Positions 11,014 through 20,227 are shown, counted from the stretch's first letter. The stretch is DNA of 64,000 nt from Bog-257 sp963846715 (GCA_963846715.1 CAWJXA010000002.1:744001-808000), one strand, 5' to 3'. Program-made: numbers and translations. Notes: generated by a model from the sequence alone, not told the origin.

Positions 11014-13146
11014 TTATTGCTGCTTGGTCACCGGCTTCCGCATCTTGTTCTGCGGGTTTGGCTTCATGGACGCAGCTTGCGTGCCCGTGAGCTCACTGGC
11101 CAATGCATCAGCGTGGTAGATGTTCCGCAGCGCCTCCATGATGGCCCGCGAGTCCACTTCGACCGCCCGTGCCACGGTATCGCTGTACATAAAGTTCCAA
11201 GCCAGCGACTCGATGTTGCCATCGAAGACGATGCCAACCACTTCGGCGTTCTTATTAATGACAGGACTGCCGGAGTTACCCCCGATGATGTCAGGCGTGG
11301 AAACCACATCGAACGGGGTGTTGAGGTCAATGGAGGTCTTGGCTTTGAGCCAGCTTTCGGGAAGCTCGTACGGAGGCTTGCTGCCGTGCTCGGCAGCATG
11401 CTTGTAGGCCCCACCCATGGTGGTGAACCACGGGACGTTCTTACCGTTCAGCTTGTAGCCTTCGACAGCGCCGTAACTTAAACGCAAGGTAAAGGTCGCG
11501 TCCGGGGGAACGCTAAGTCCCTCCTTGGCGAACAAAGCCTTGCCGATATATCCGCCATCGCGACGCAACACCGATTGCACTTCATCATCATCCCGTTGGT
11601 GAACAGCGAGCGCGTCCGGCTCGATCTGCCGCATGAGCACGATTAGCGGGTCGTTGCTGGCTGCCACAGCAGCCTGACCGCCTTCATACAGTTGCTTACG
11701 GACGGCCACGTCATCGAGCTTGGTTCCGTCAATAAGCTCCTTGGCGCGGTCATCGGGCGACTTGCCAGCCAAAGCCTTCTTCACATCTGGATTTTCCGCG
11801 CCGAGAACATCCTGCATCTCGGCCAAGCTTTCGGCGAGCAAGACCTGCTCCAGTGGTTTGTAGATGGGAGCGGTGGAGAAAAGCCGCTGCTGCAGCGTGG
11901 GCAGAGCTGAGTCCTGGAAACCACGAATGCGCTGGCTGCTGGGCTTCTGCTTTTCCCCAGCGGCGCGCACGATGTCGCGGGCAAAGCGAGCGAGATCGCC
12001 ACGAAAACCGCCCAGGTTATCGAGGTATCCCAAGGGTTTGTAGATTTGCTTCTGGACGTCGACGGCCTTAGCGATTTCGGCCCAAGGATCGCCGAATTCA
12101 GCCTTGAGCTTGGCATCGGACTGTACAAAGCCTTGTAGGCTTTTTTCGTTCGCCGCCTTCTTGGCCATCAAGTCGCTGTCTTTCAAGCCGCCCTCGTATC
12201 CGGTCACCGCTTTGAAAGAGTTCTGCAGTCCGAACATGTCGCTCTCAGCCTCGCGTGCGTTTTCTGCGGACTGCGCGCTGAACTTTTGCAAGACGTCGAT
12301 GCGACGGCTGTAGGAATTGAGCTGCAGAGGATATTGGTAGTCACGCAGGAAGGTGAGCTGGTCCACGGTAAGCAGCCGGCCGGTACGGCCGGGGTGTCCG
12401 GGGACAAAGACCAGGTCGCCTTCCTTGACGCCGACCGGCGACCACTTCAGATAATCATGAATCTTGACCGGCTCATTATTCTCATAGGCACGGAAGAACG
12501 AGATATCCAGGTCGTATCGGGGATATTCAAAGTTGTCGGGATCGCCCCCGAAGAAGGCGATGGGGAATTCGGGAGCAAACACCAGGCGAATGTCGTCATA
12601 CTTCTTGTACTTGTACAGGTTGTACATTGCGCCGGAGTAGAGGGTCACGACATCGCAGCGCATGCCATTGGTGGAGCAGTCTTTTTCCAGCGTCGACATG
12701 GCTTGGCGCTGGGCTTTGCCGGCGTCGGCGGTTGACATGCCGGGCTTGACCGCAGCATTCACTTGAGTGGTGACGTCTTGAATATCCTGAAGGACGATGA
12801 ATTCAACACCGGGACACTTTGGTTCCTCCGCCCTGGTGGGGGCGTAGAAGCCGTTCTTCATGTAGTCCTTGCCGTTGGTGGAAAGATCGTGAACACACTC
12901 CTGCGCGATATGGTGATTCGTGAAGATGAGCCCATCGGGCGAAACGAAGGAAGAAGAGCCGTTAGGAGCGCGGGCGGAAGAGAGACGCACATGATCGAGC
13001 CAAGCCTGATCGGGAGCAAAACCATATTTGGCTTGGACTTTATCCTTGGGAAAAGCATTAAACAACCACATGCCTTCGTCGGCGAAGGCGAGACCGGTGA
13101 GACAGAGAGCGAGGACACACAGCAAAAGCGCGAAGCGTTTAATCAT
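11014..13146 (-). CDS. S46 family dipeptidyl peptidase (DPP7/DPP11-like)
   Basis: A 710-residue exported serine peptidase that removes dipeptides from the N-terminus of peptides. The signal peptide (1-22) ends in GLAFA. The catalytic histidine lies in TNHHI (residues 76-80), as in family S46. The catalytic serine is in GGNSGSP (Ser625). The length matches DPP7/DPP11 (about 710-720). The region after the Ser motif (FDGNIESLAWNF) sits where the residue that separates DPP7 from DPP11 specificity is found, but I cannot call it reliably. Likely periplasmic and used for peptide scavenging. It is followed by the DUF2911 gene upstream on the same strand, 192 nt away. Confidence 0.93.
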   Translation of the reverse strand: MIKRFALLLCVLALCLTGLAFADEGMWLFNAFPKDKVQAKYGFAPDQAWLDHVRLSSARAPNGSSSFVSPDGLIFTNHHIAQECVHDLSTNGKDYMKNGFYAPTRAEEPKCPGVEFIVLQDIQDVTTQVNAAVKPGMSTADAGKAQRQAMSTLEKDCSTNGMRCDVVTLYSGAMYNLYKYKKYDDIRLVFAPEFPIAFFGGDPDNFEYPRYDLDISFFRAYENNEPVKIHDYLKWSPVGVKEGDLVFVPGHPGRTGRLLTVDQLTFLRDYQYPLQLNSYSRRIDVLQKFSAQSAENAREAESDMFGLQNSFKAVTGYEGGLKDSDLMAKKAANEKSLQGFVQSDAKLKAEFGDPWAEIAKAVDVQKQIYKPLGYLDNLGGFRGDLARFARDIVRAAGEKQKPSSQRIRGFQDSALPTLQQRLFSTAPIYKPLEQVLLAESLAEMQDVLGAENPDVKKALAGKSPDDRAKELIDGTKLDDVAVRKQLYEGGQAAVAASNDPLIVLMRQIEPDALAVHQRDDDEVQSVLRRDGGYIGKALFAKEGLSVPPDATFTLRLSYGAVEGYKLNGKNVPWFTTMGGAYKHAAEHGSKPPYELPESWLKAKTSIDLNTPFDVVSTPDIIGGNSGSPVINKNAEVVGIVFDGNIESLAWNFMYSDTVARAVEVDSRAIMEALRNIYHADALASELTGTQAASMKPNPQNKMRKPVTKQQ

Positions 13147-13288
13147 GATTACTCCAGATGTGGACCCGCAGGGCGGGCTTGTAGGTCTTCGGCCGGACAG
13201 AGAACGCCGGGCGAGGTAAGCAAACCCTTAACTATAAATGGAATAGAGCGTCGCGCGCAATTCGGGAGCGGCCCTGTTTGATGGCTAT

Positions 13289-13318
13289 TACCGGCGCAGG
13301 GCAGGTCCCGCGCCGGTA
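13289..13318 (-). terminator. Hairpin downstream of the DUF2911 gene
   Basis: Stem TACCGGCGC (13289-13297) with GCGCCGGTA (13310-13318), 12-nt loop, 21 nt beyond the DUF2911 stop. The T run is weak (AATAGC). Confidence 0.5.
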
Positions 13319-13338
13319 TCGGTGAGAGTTTGCCTAAG

Positions 13339-14400
13339 CTACTTGTTGATGTCCTCTTTCGCCTGCAAACGCTTAATAAGACCTTCGACGCTGGGCTTTC
13401 CTACGTCGGGCGCGCTGGCCAAGGCAAGCTTCATCTCTTCGGTGGCTTTTGAGTAGTCACCCTGGCTGCAAGCGATGCGGCCCATTCCGGCATAGGTCAG
13501 CCAATTGTCGGGATATTTTTTCTCCATCGTGCGGTAGACGGCGAAGGCCTGGTCCTGCTGCTTCTGGCGCTGCAACTGCCGGGCATAGCCATATAACTGC
13601 TGCGCGTTGCCCATGGCCAGAGCTTTGTCCTTGATGGCCATGGCCTGGTCTTTCTGTCCCATGGCATCAAGGATGCGCGACTTGGTCATCAGATTTTCAA
13701 AGCGTTCTTCGTTCTGGATGGATTTGCCTTCATACTTGAGCGCCTCGTTCAGGTCCATCTTGTTGTCCAGCATGTAAGTCGCAGCGTCGTCCCAGGCGTC
13801 CCAGGTGTATTGCGACAACCCACGCAGCTGGTTTTGCAGCGACGCTTCGACGGCCTGGTTCACGTTCACGGCCACCTTGAAGGGCACAGCCACCTTGTCC
13901 CAGCTCATGGTGACTACCGCGGAGTCAGGCTGAAGCTGATTAAAGTCATAGGCTAGGGCATTGTGCAGATCGGCGGTTTCCGGCTTGACCGTGACCCGCA
14001 ACACATCTTCCTTCTGGTCATAGCTGAAGCTTCCCCAGGCGGTGTGCATCTTCGAAAAGATGATGGTCCACTGGTCTTCGTTGGGAATCATGTGCAGACC
14101 GTAGGTACCAGCGGGCAGAGGCTGGCCTTCGATGGTGACCGGACCGCTGAAGGTTATGGTCGTGTTCTCATTGGCGCCGGCCCGCCAAACCTGGCCGTAA
14201 GGTACGAGGCCACCCCAAACCTTGCGATCGTTCGCCAGCGGGCGATGGTAGTTGACGGTGATATCGGTGACGCCGATACGCTGCGTGACTACGGCGTGCT
14301 GGCTCTGACGAGGCAGATCGAGCTGAGTGGACTGGGCATTGCAAAGCGCCGCAGCCGGTAACAAGGCCGCGAGCAGGAGAAGCAAACGAAGTTTGTACAT
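13339..14400 (-). CDS. DUF2911 domain protein with TPR-like C-terminus, exported
   Basis: A 353-residue protein starting at the ATG at 14400, preceded by AGGAGGG; the longer frame to 14454 has no ribosome site. A signal peptide covers residues 1-22. Residues about 30-190 carry the DUF2911 block: YHRPLANDRKVWGGLVPYGQVWRAGANENTTI, then PAGTYGLHMIPNEDQWTIIF and AWGSFSYDQKEDVLRV. The C-terminal half is alpha-helical with tetratricopeptide-like periodicity (GRIACSQGDYSKATEEMKLAL near the end). DUF2911 proteins are frequent in Bacteroidota and Acidobacteriota, envelope-located and of unknown function. Confidence 0.9.
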   Translation of the reverse strand: MYKLRLLLLLAALLPAAALCNAQSTQLDLPRQSQHAVVTQRIGVTDITVNYHRPLANDRKVWGGLVPYGQVWRAGANENTTITFSGPVTIEGQPLPAGTYGLHMIPNEDQWTIIFSKMHTAWGSFSYDQKEDVLRVTVKPETADLHNALAYDFNQLQPDSAVVTMSWDKVAVPFKVAVNVNQAVEASLQNQLRGLSQYTWDAWDDAATYMLDNKMDLNEALKYEGKSIQNEERFENLMTKSRILDAMGQKDQAMAIKDKALAMGNAQQLYGYARQLQRQKQQDQAFAVYRTMEKKYPDNWLTYAGMGRIACSQGDYSKATEEMKLALASAPDVGKPSVEGLIKRLQAKEDINK

Positions 14401-14730
14401 GGAAGAACCCTCCTTCAGATGGGCGAATTGGAAGCGCACCGCACCTGCTGACATGGGAATCCGACGCCACGGATGTGACGTCCGCTTGGACGCACGCTGG
14501 ACTCGAGGGTGAGCGGCGACGGGACGAATATATAGTCATCCGCTCATGAGCTGCACTTCATTGTGACGGAAAGGGAGCAGCAGCAGTTGGCGGATGGACG
14601 AGTCCAGAAGCTACGGAGTATAAAAGTAAGTTATGCTCCACTTGTACTCCAGCGCGGCTTTCCGGCCTTATTAACCGCGTAATTCACTTTTGTATTTCCA
14701 TGGCGGGACAGTGAACCGCACGAGGTATCC
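14401..14730. promoter_or_regulatory. Divergent promoter region, DUF2911 gene / citrate synthase
   Basis: This 330-bp gap must carry promoters for both flanking genes. The clearest element is an imperfect inverted repeat GGAGTATAA (14615-14623) and TTATGCTCC (14631-14639) with a 7-nt spacer, 92 nt before the citrate synthase start. It could be an operator, but no regulator can be named. Confidence 0.3.
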
Positions 14731-15867
14731 ATGTCTACCACGGCACATAGCGGTAAGGGTCTGGAAGGGATCACCGCTGCCAATTCCAGTATTTGTTTCA
14801 TCGATGGCGATCAGGGCGTGCTGGCTTATCGCGGCATCGACATTCATGAACTGGCCGACCATTCGACCTTCGAAGAAGTTTGCTATCTGCTGTGGTTTGG
14901 CCGCCTACCCAATCGCACTGAGTTGCAGGAGTTGAGACTCAGCCTGGCGCGAGAACGCAAACTCGATGCCTCCATTATCAGTTTGCTTCGGCAAGCGCCT
15001 AAACACGCGCTGCCCATGGACGTGCTGCGCACCATCGTTTCCGCGCTGTCTTACTATGACCCCGAGGAGAAGGTAAATGACCACGAAGCGAATGTGCGCA
15101 AGGCGATTCGCATCACCGCGCAAATCGCATACGTAGTTGCCGCCTATGACCGTATCCGTAAAGGTAAGCCGCTGATTGAGCCCGATCGTTCGCTGTCGCA
15201 TGCGGGAAATTTTCTCTACATGCTGAACGGGGAGATCCCCAGCGCGACCGCGGAGCGGGCGTTCGATATCGCCCTGATTCTGCATGCCGATCATGAACTG
15301 AATGCTTCGACATTTGCGGCGCGCGTGGTGGCGGCGACTTTGAGCGATATGCATTCCGCGGTAACGGCGGCCATTGGAGCGCTCAAGGGGCCACTACACG
15401 GCGGCGCTAATGAGGCGGTGTTCCATATCCTGCAAGCCGTGGATACGTCTGGCGCCGATCCCGTCGACTACGTCAAGGGAATGCTGGCGCAGAAGAAGAA
15501 GGTTCCAGGATTCGGGCATCGCGTGTATCACACGGAAGATCCGCGAGCTACACATCTGCGGACGATGTCGCGCGATCTGGGTGAGTCCAGCGGCAACACC
15601 AAGTGGTTTGAAATCTCGCGCAAGATCGAGGAGTTCATCGTCGCCGACCGCAAGCTCAACGCGAATGTTGACTTTTATTCAGCTTCCACCTATCACACGC
15701 TGGGCATCGACATTGATTTGTTCACGCCAGTGTTTGCCGTGTCGCGCGTCTCGGGTTGGACGGCACACGTGATCGAACAGCTAAATGACAACCGGCTGAT
15801 ACGCCCGCGTGCGGATTATCAGGGACCGGCGTATCCGAGTCGGTATGTGCCGATGGAGAAGCGGTAG
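14731..15867 (+). CDS. gltA: Citrate synthase
   Basis: A 378-residue citrate synthase of the short type II-like/methylcitrate subgroup, condensing acetyl-CoA (or propionyl-CoA) with oxaloacetate at the entry of the TCA cycle. Family markers: the N-terminal substrate block DGDQGVLAYRGIDIHELA, the His region LKGPLHGGANE, the signature FGHRVYHTEDPRA and the late Asp-containing region ANVDFYSASTYHTLGI. Residues 4-30 are conserved in acidobacterial enzymes. The start follows ACGAGGT. Sequence alone does not separate citrate from 2-methylcitrate synthase; the nearby NAD-type IDH favours a TCA role. Confidence 0.94.
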   Translation: MSTTAHSGKGLEGITAANSSICFIDGDQGVLAYRGIDIHELADHSTFEEVCYLLWFGRLPNRTELQELRLSLARERKLDASIISLLRQAPKHALPMDVLRTIVSALSYYDPEEKVNDHEANVRKAIRITAQIAYVVAAYDRIRKGKPLIEPDRSLSHAGNFLYMLNGEIPSATAERAFDIALILHADHELNASTFAARVVAATLSDMHSAVTAAIGALKGPLHGGANEAVFHILQAVDTSGADPVDYVKGMLAQKKKVPGFGHRVYHTEDPRATHLRTMSRDLGESSGNTKWFEISRKIEEFIVADRKLNANVDFYSASTYHTLGIDIDLFTPVFAVSRVSGWTAHVIEQLNDNRLIRPRADYQGPAYPSRYVPMEKR

Positions 15868-15882
15868 AAAGGCGCGATTCGC

Positions 15883-15910
15883 TGTTCGCTATTCGCTTTT
15901 CGCTATTCGT
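15883..15910 (+). repeat. Short TTCGCTATT-type tandem repeat, copy 1
   Basis: About three units of a 9-mer TTCGCTATT or TTCGCTGTT. It is the same repeat as at 17183-17247. It lies between citrate synthase and cysteine desulfurase. Confidence 0.7.
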
Positions 15911-15989
15911 GTTACCTCGGTCGCCCGCGTTCTCCGAATCTCCGCTTCGCCGCATCGAATCTAAGTAAACCGTTAGAATAGAGCCAGAA

Positions 15990-16844
15990 ATGCATCGGGT
16001 CTACCTCGACAATAACGCTACAACTCCACTTCTTCCCGAAGTGTTTGAGGCGATGCGCCCCTACTTCTTCGAGAAGTTTGGCAACGCGTCGTCCATTCAT
16101 CAGCAGGGCCAGCAGGCGCGCTCGGCGGTGGAGCATGCGCGCGAGCAGGTTGCGGAGTTGCTGAACTGCCGGCCAGCGGAGATTGTCTTCACCAGCGGCG
16201 GTACCGAGGGCGACAATCTGGCTCTGCTTGGACTGGTGAAGCCGGGCGATCACGTCATCACCTCGGCGGTAGAGCATCACGCGGTGCTGAACGCGTGCAA
16301 GCGGCTGGAAGAGATGGGATGCGCCGTAACGTACCTGCCAGTTGACGGGCGAGCGTTAGTCGATCCCGATGATGTGCGGCGAGCTCTGCGGCCCGAGACT
16401 AAGCTCATCAGCATCATCCTGGCGAACAATGAAACCGGCGTGCTGCAACCGGCGGGCGAGATTGGCAAGATTGCGACGGAAGCTGATGTGTACTTCCACA
16501 CGGATGCGGTGCAGGCGGCAGGTAAGGTGCCGCTCGACGTGAAAGAGATCGGCTGCGATCTGTTGACTATCACGGGCCACAAGATGCACGGTCCTCAGGG
16601 CGCAGGTGCGTTGTTTGTACGCACGGGGCACATTGCTGCAACCGATGATGTACGGCGGGCGTCACGAGCGTTCGCGGCGAGCGGGAACAGAAAACCTGCC
16701 GGGCATCGTAGGACTGGGCAAAGCAGCGGAGATAGCACGAGATGGATTTACCGATGGCAGTGTCGAGCGGATGGCAGAGCTGCGCGACCGGTTAGAGGGC
16801 GGGCTTGTCGAGACCGTCGAGCAGATTGGCGCGAACAGCGGTGA
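15990..16844 (+). CDS. Cysteine desulfurase, N-terminal part (frameshifted gene)
   Basis: This frame encodes the first two thirds of a NifS/IscS-type cysteine desulfurase, the PLP enzyme that takes sulfur from cysteine for Fe-S clusters and tRNA thiolation. Motifs seen: YLDNNATTPL start, SGGTEGDNLAL, EHHAVL with His97, ANNETG, and the PLP lysine Lys198 in TGHKMHGPQGAGAL. Conservation stops at about residue 212. There the run GGGG at 16625-16628 appears to hold one extra G, and the true frame continues in the next entry. The remaining 70 or so codons to 16844 are out of frame. The mnmA gene follows, which fits a sulfur-relay partnership. Confidence 0.85.
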   Translation: MHRVYLDNNATTPLLPEVFEAMRPYFFEKFGNASSIHQQGQQARSAVEHAREQVAELLNCRPAEIVFTSGGTEGDNLALLGLVKPGDHVITSAVEHHAVLNACKRLEEMGCAVTYLPVDGRALVDPDDVRRALRPETKLISIILANNETGVLQPAGEIGKIATEADVYFHTDAVQAAGKVPLDVKEIGCDLLTITGHKMHGPQGAGALFVRTGHIAATDDVRRASRAFAASGNRKPAGHRRTGQSSGDSTRWIYRWQCRADGRAARPVRGRACRDRRADWREQR

Positions 16845-17172
16845 TGCGCCGCGTGTGCCCAACACGACGAACATTTACTTCGATTGCATCGAAGGCGAAG
16901 CCCTGGTGATTGCGCTCGACTTGAAGGGGCTGTCGGTTTCGACGGGAGCTGCGTGTTCGTCGGGAGCAATTGAGCCGTCGCATGTGCTGACAGCGATGGG
17001 ACTGTCTCCGGATCGAGCACGAGCGAGCCTTCGCTTCAGCCTGGGCAAGCAGAATACGGCCGAGGATGTGGAGTTTGCGCTATCGCTGGTCCCGGAAACG
17101 GTGACGCGGCTGCGGGAGATGAGTCCGGTGTGGAAGAAAGCTGTCAGCCATCAGCCGTCGGCTCTCAGCTAG
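16627..17172 (+). CDS. Cysteine desulfurase, C-terminal part (after frameshift)
   Basis: This is the continuation of the cysteine desulfurase in the +1 frame. From 16627 it reads GTLLQPMMYGGRHERSRRAG and then TENLPGIVG, the standard region after the PLP lysine. The active-site cysteine loop follows as STGAACSSGAIEPSHVL, and RFSLGKQNTAEDVEFAL closes the fold. If one G is removed from 16625-16628, the two parts give a single protein of about 393 residues. The last residues (AVSHQPSALS) are translated from an intergenic repeat and are probably not functional. Confidence 0.82.
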   Translation, partial: GTLLQPMMYGGRHERSRRAGTENLPGIVGLGKAAEIARDGFTDGSVERMAELRDRLEGGLVETVEQIGANSGDAPRVPNTTNIYFDCIEGEALVIALDLKGLSVSTGAACSSGAIEPSHVLTAMGLSPDRARASLRFSLGKQNTAEDVEFALSLVPETVTRLREMSPVWKKAVSHQPSALS

Positions 17173-17182
17173 GACGCGCTGG

Positions 17183-17247
17183 TCGCTATTCGCTATTCGC
17201 TATTCGCTGTTCGCTATTCGCTGTTCGCTATTCGCTGTTCGCTATTG
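17183..17247 (+). repeat. TTCGCTATT/TTCGCTGTT tandem repeat, copy 2
   Basis: About seven 9-bp units (ATTCGCTATT and ATTCGCTGTT variants) between csd and mnmA, matching the shorter array at 15883-15910. A second low-complexity stretch (CTAAATGCTAAATGCT) follows at 17269-17300. Confidence 0.85.
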
Positions 17248-17300
17248 GTAGTTGCTTGCCGCTAAGTCCTAAATGCTAAATGCTGTTCACTAATTGCTAA

Positions 17301-18412
17301 ATGCCGAATTCTAAGACCATCGCCGTCGCCATGTCCGGAGGAGTCGACTCCTCCGCCGTCGCTGCGCTTTTGTGCGAGCAGGGCCATAGCGTGGTGGGAC
17401 TTACGCTGCAGTTGTGGAACCAGCGCCGGCTGGCTGGCCACGACGGCATGCCTGAGTCGGTGCAGGGGCGCTGCTGTTCTATCGATGATGTCTACGACGC
17501 ACGCCGCGTGGCCGAAACGCTCGGCATTCCCTACTACGTTGTGAATCAGGAGGAGCGCTTCGAGCAGGATGTGGTGCGTCCGTTTGTGGCGGAGTATCTT
17601 GCGGGCCGCACACCAATTCCCTGCAGCCTGTGCAATAACCATCTTAAGTTCGATCAGCTATTGATTACAGCGCGACAGATCGGTGCGGAGTTGCTGGCCA
17701 CCGGACATTACGCGCGCAACGAGTTCGATGAGCACACCGGACGGTGGGTGTTGAAGCGCCCGGCCGACCGCGCTAAGGACCAGACCTATTTTCTCTTTGG
17801 CCTGACCCAGGAGCAGCTGAGCCGGACGCTGTTTCCGCTGGGCGAGATGCGCAAGCCCGAGGTGCGCGAGGAGGCCAAGCGCGCCGGACTGCGGCTGTTC
17901 GAAAAGCCAGACTCGCAGGAGATCTGCTTCATCCCCGGCGGCGATTACAAGAAGTTTCTTGACGCCTATCTGGATGAGCAGGGCGAAGAGTTTCCCGACA
18001 CCACGGGAGAACTGGTCACAATCAGCGGTGAGGTGGTCGGTGCACACCAGGGGATTCACAACTTCACCGTGGGCCAGCGCAAGGGGCTCGGCGTGGCCAC
18101 GGGCTCGCCGATGTACGTTCTGGAAATTCGGGGAGAGAAGCATGAAGTGGTGGTGGGAGGCGCCGATGAGTTGTTCTCGCGGACGCTACGCGCCAAGCGC
18201 CTGAACTGGATCGCGATTGACGATTTGCGAGAGCCCATGCGCGTGCAGGCCAAGATCCGCCATCGACACGAAGCCGCGGATGCGGTACTCGAGAAGAGCG
18301 GCCCGACGAAGTGGTGGCGACCTTCGACGAACCACAGCGCGCCATCACCCCCGGGCAGGCTGTGGTGTTCTACGACGGGGATGCGGTCGTAGGAGGCGGT
18401 TGGATAACGTAG
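17301..18412 (+). CDS. mnmA: tRNA-specific 2-thiouridylase MnmA (3' end frameshifted)
   Basis: MnmA adds sulfur to uridine-34 of tRNA-Lys, -Glu and -Gln using ATP and a persulfide relay. The P-loop AMSGGVDSS (10-18), the CSLCNN cysteine (residue about 109-114), the DQTYFLFGL block and the second cysteine in DSQEICFIPGGDY are present, so the catalytic disulfide pair is intact. The frame from 17301 runs to 18392, but conservation stops at about residue 332. From roughly 18295 the expected ending (DEVVATFDEPQRAITPGQAVVFYDG) is in another frame and stops at 18412, consistent with one lost base near 18293-18297. It lies downstream of the cysteine desulfurase, its likely sulfur donor. Confidence 0.9.
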
Positions 18413-18446
18413 GGATTCCCTGATTAAGCCAGATGTGATCCCCTCA

Positions 18447-18500
18447 GGGGCTAAAAGCCCAACCTTTATGTCAGCCATTTACGGTCGGCCTGAAGGCCGC
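18447..18500. repeat. REP-like double hairpin between mnmA and nrdR
   Basis: GGGGCTAAAAGCCC (18447-18460) and CGGCCTGAAGGCCG (18486-18499), two short GC-rich hairpins about 25 nt apart. This resembles repetitive extragenic palindromes. It may also terminate mnmA transcription. Confidence 0.5.
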
Positions 18501-18655
18501 CCCCTTCGAAGAGTCAGTGTCCATCATTTTACGCATGGCATGAAAGCCGTTTCCTCCAAAGAATCACACTAATCAGAGCTGACCTAGACCAGGTTGTTCC
18601 TTTTCTCGCTGTTACAATCGAAGTGCAGGCTGTCTGCCCTGCACCCTTCTCTTTC

Positions 18656-19144
18656 ATGAAGTGTCCATTCTGCGGCTTTGAAAACGATAAGGTAGTGGAC
18701 TCGCGCGAAAGCAAGGAAGGCGAGTCCATTCGCCGCCGCCGCGAATGCCTAAAGTGCGAGAAGCGGTTCACCACCTATGAGCGGATCGACGAGATTCCCT
18801 ACATGGTGGTGAAGAAAGACGGCCGGCGCGAGAAATTCGAGCGCCAGAAAGTGTTGAATGGGCTGCTGCGGGCCTGCGAGAAGCGTCCCGTTTCCATGAG
18901 CAAGCTGGAGCAGATCGTCAACGACGCCGAAGGTTTCGTGGTGGACTCGGCGGATCGCGAGCGCAAGACCAGCGAAGTGGGCGAGCTAATTATGAATCGC
19001 CTGAAGCGCATTGATAAAGTTGCGTACGTGAGGTTCGCTTCGGTGTACCTCGACTTCAAGGACGTTCGTGAGTTCATGTCGGAATTGAAGGAATTGCTGG
19101 ATACTAAAGAAAATACTAATCCTAAGATAAAGTCCGGAGATTGA
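18656..19144 (+). CDS. nrdR: Transcriptional repressor NrdR
   Basis: A 162-residue NrdR, the zinc-finger/ATP-cone repressor of ribonucleotide reductase genes that senses ATP/dATP. The start at 18656 gives the canonical MKCPFCGFENDKVVDSRES; an upstream in-frame GTG/ATG at 18623 would only add a poor leader. Zinc ligands are CPFC (3-6) and CLKC (about 31-34), followed by RFTTYER. The ATP-cone (about 46-136) contains VVKKDGRREKFERQKV and MNRLKRIDKVAYVRFASVY. It is 27 nt upstream of the IDH gene. No nrd gene is in the window. Confidence 0.97.
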   Translation: MKCPFCGFENDKVVDSRESKEGESIRRRRECLKCEKRFTTYERIDEIPYMVVKKDGRREKFERQKVLNGLLRACEKRPVSMSKLEQIVNDAEGFVVDSADRERKTSEVGELIMNRLKRIDKVAYVRFASVYLDFKDVREFMSELKELLDTKENTNPKIKSGD

Positions 19145-19170
19145 CTCCGGCAGTTCGATGAAGACAACGC

Positions 19171-20214
19171 ATGTCACATAAAGTCACGTTAATACCCGGC
19201 GATGGCATCGGTCCCGAGGTCGTGAATGCGACCGTCCGGATCCTAGAAGCCACTGGTGTCGAGTTCGAGTGGGAGAGCTTCGCGGCCGGCGCCGAGGCCT
19301 ACGAGAAGTACAAAGAGTACATCCCCAAAGAACTCACCGAGTCGATTGAGCGCACCCATGTCGGCTTGAAGGGTCCGGTCACAACGCCCATTGGAGGCGG
19401 GTTCTCCAGCATCAATGTCGCGCTGCGGAAACAGTTTGAGCTGTTCGCGAACTTCCGGCCCATCATCAATCTTCCCGGAGTTCCCACGCGCTATCCCGGC
19501 GTAGACCTGATTGTGGTCCGTGAAAATACCGAGGGCCTTTACTCCGGCATCGAGCATGAAGTTGTGCCGGGAGTGGTTGAGAGTCTGAAGATCATTACGG
19601 AGAAGGCTTCGACGCGCATCTCGCGGTTCGCCTTCGAATACGCACGCCGCTACAAACGCAAAAAGATCCACGCCATCCACAAGGCCAACATCATGAAGCT
19701 GTCGGATGGCCTGTTCATCCGCTGCTCGCGCAATGTTTCCAAGGAGTATCCCGAGATCACCTACGGCGAACACATTGTGGACAACACCTGCATGCAGCTG
19801 GTGATGAATCCTTACCAGTACGACATGCTGCTGCTGGAAAACCTTTACGGCGACATCATCTCCGATCTGTGCTCGGCGTTTGTAGGCGGGCTGGGCCTGG
19901 TGCCGGGCGCAAACTTCGGACACGAGTGCGCCATCTTCGAGGCGGTACACGGTTCTGCGCCCGATATTGCCGGCAAAGATTTGGCCAACCCGACAGCGGT
20001 ATTGCGCTCCGGCATTCTGATGCTTCATCACATCGGCGAAGATCAGGCTGCTGGCCACATTGAGGCGGCGCTGGTGCATGTGTACACGGAGAAGAAGCAT
20101 GTTACCCGTGATGTTGGCGGCACTGCCGGGACTAGCGAGTTCGCGGATGCGGTGATTGCAGCGCTGCAAGTTGTTCCACCACCCAAGCCGCAGTTGCAGG
20201 AAGTGGAGTTGTAG
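19171..20214 (+). CDS. Isocitrate dehydrogenase, NAD-type (isocitrate/isopropylmalate dehydrogenase family)
   Basis: A 347-residue beta-decarboxylating dehydrogenase. LIPGDGIGPEV at the start, the loop RENTEGLYSGIEHEV, the catalytic KANIMK and the ENLYGDIISDLCSAFVGGLG metal/substrate block mark the family. The short length and the loop ENTEGLYSG resemble NAD-dependent isocitrate dehydrogenases (and homoisocitrate dehydrogenases) rather than LeuB. It catalyses isocitrate to 2-oxoglutarate plus CO2. A second, NADP-type IDH is encoded at 60532-61959. Close spacing behind nrdR suggests cotranscription. Confidence 0.88.
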   Translation: MSHKVTLIPGDGIGPEVVNATVRILEATGVEFEWESFAAGAEAYEKYKEYIPKELTESIERTHVGLKGPVTTPIGGGFSSINVALRKQFELFANFRPIINLPGVPTRYPGVDLIVVRENTEGLYSGIEHEVVPGVVESLKIITEKASTRISRFAFEYARRYKRKKIHAIHKANIMKLSDGLFIRCSRNVSKEYPEITYGEHIVDNTCMQLVMNPYQYDMLLLENLYGDIISDLCSAFVGGLGLVPGANFGHECAIFEAVHGSAPDIAGKDLANPTAVLRSGILMLHHIGEDQAAGHIEAALVHVYTEKKHVTRDVGGTAGTSEFADAVIAALQVVPPPKPQLQEVEL

Positions 20215-20227
20215 ATCGGCGGCGCAC

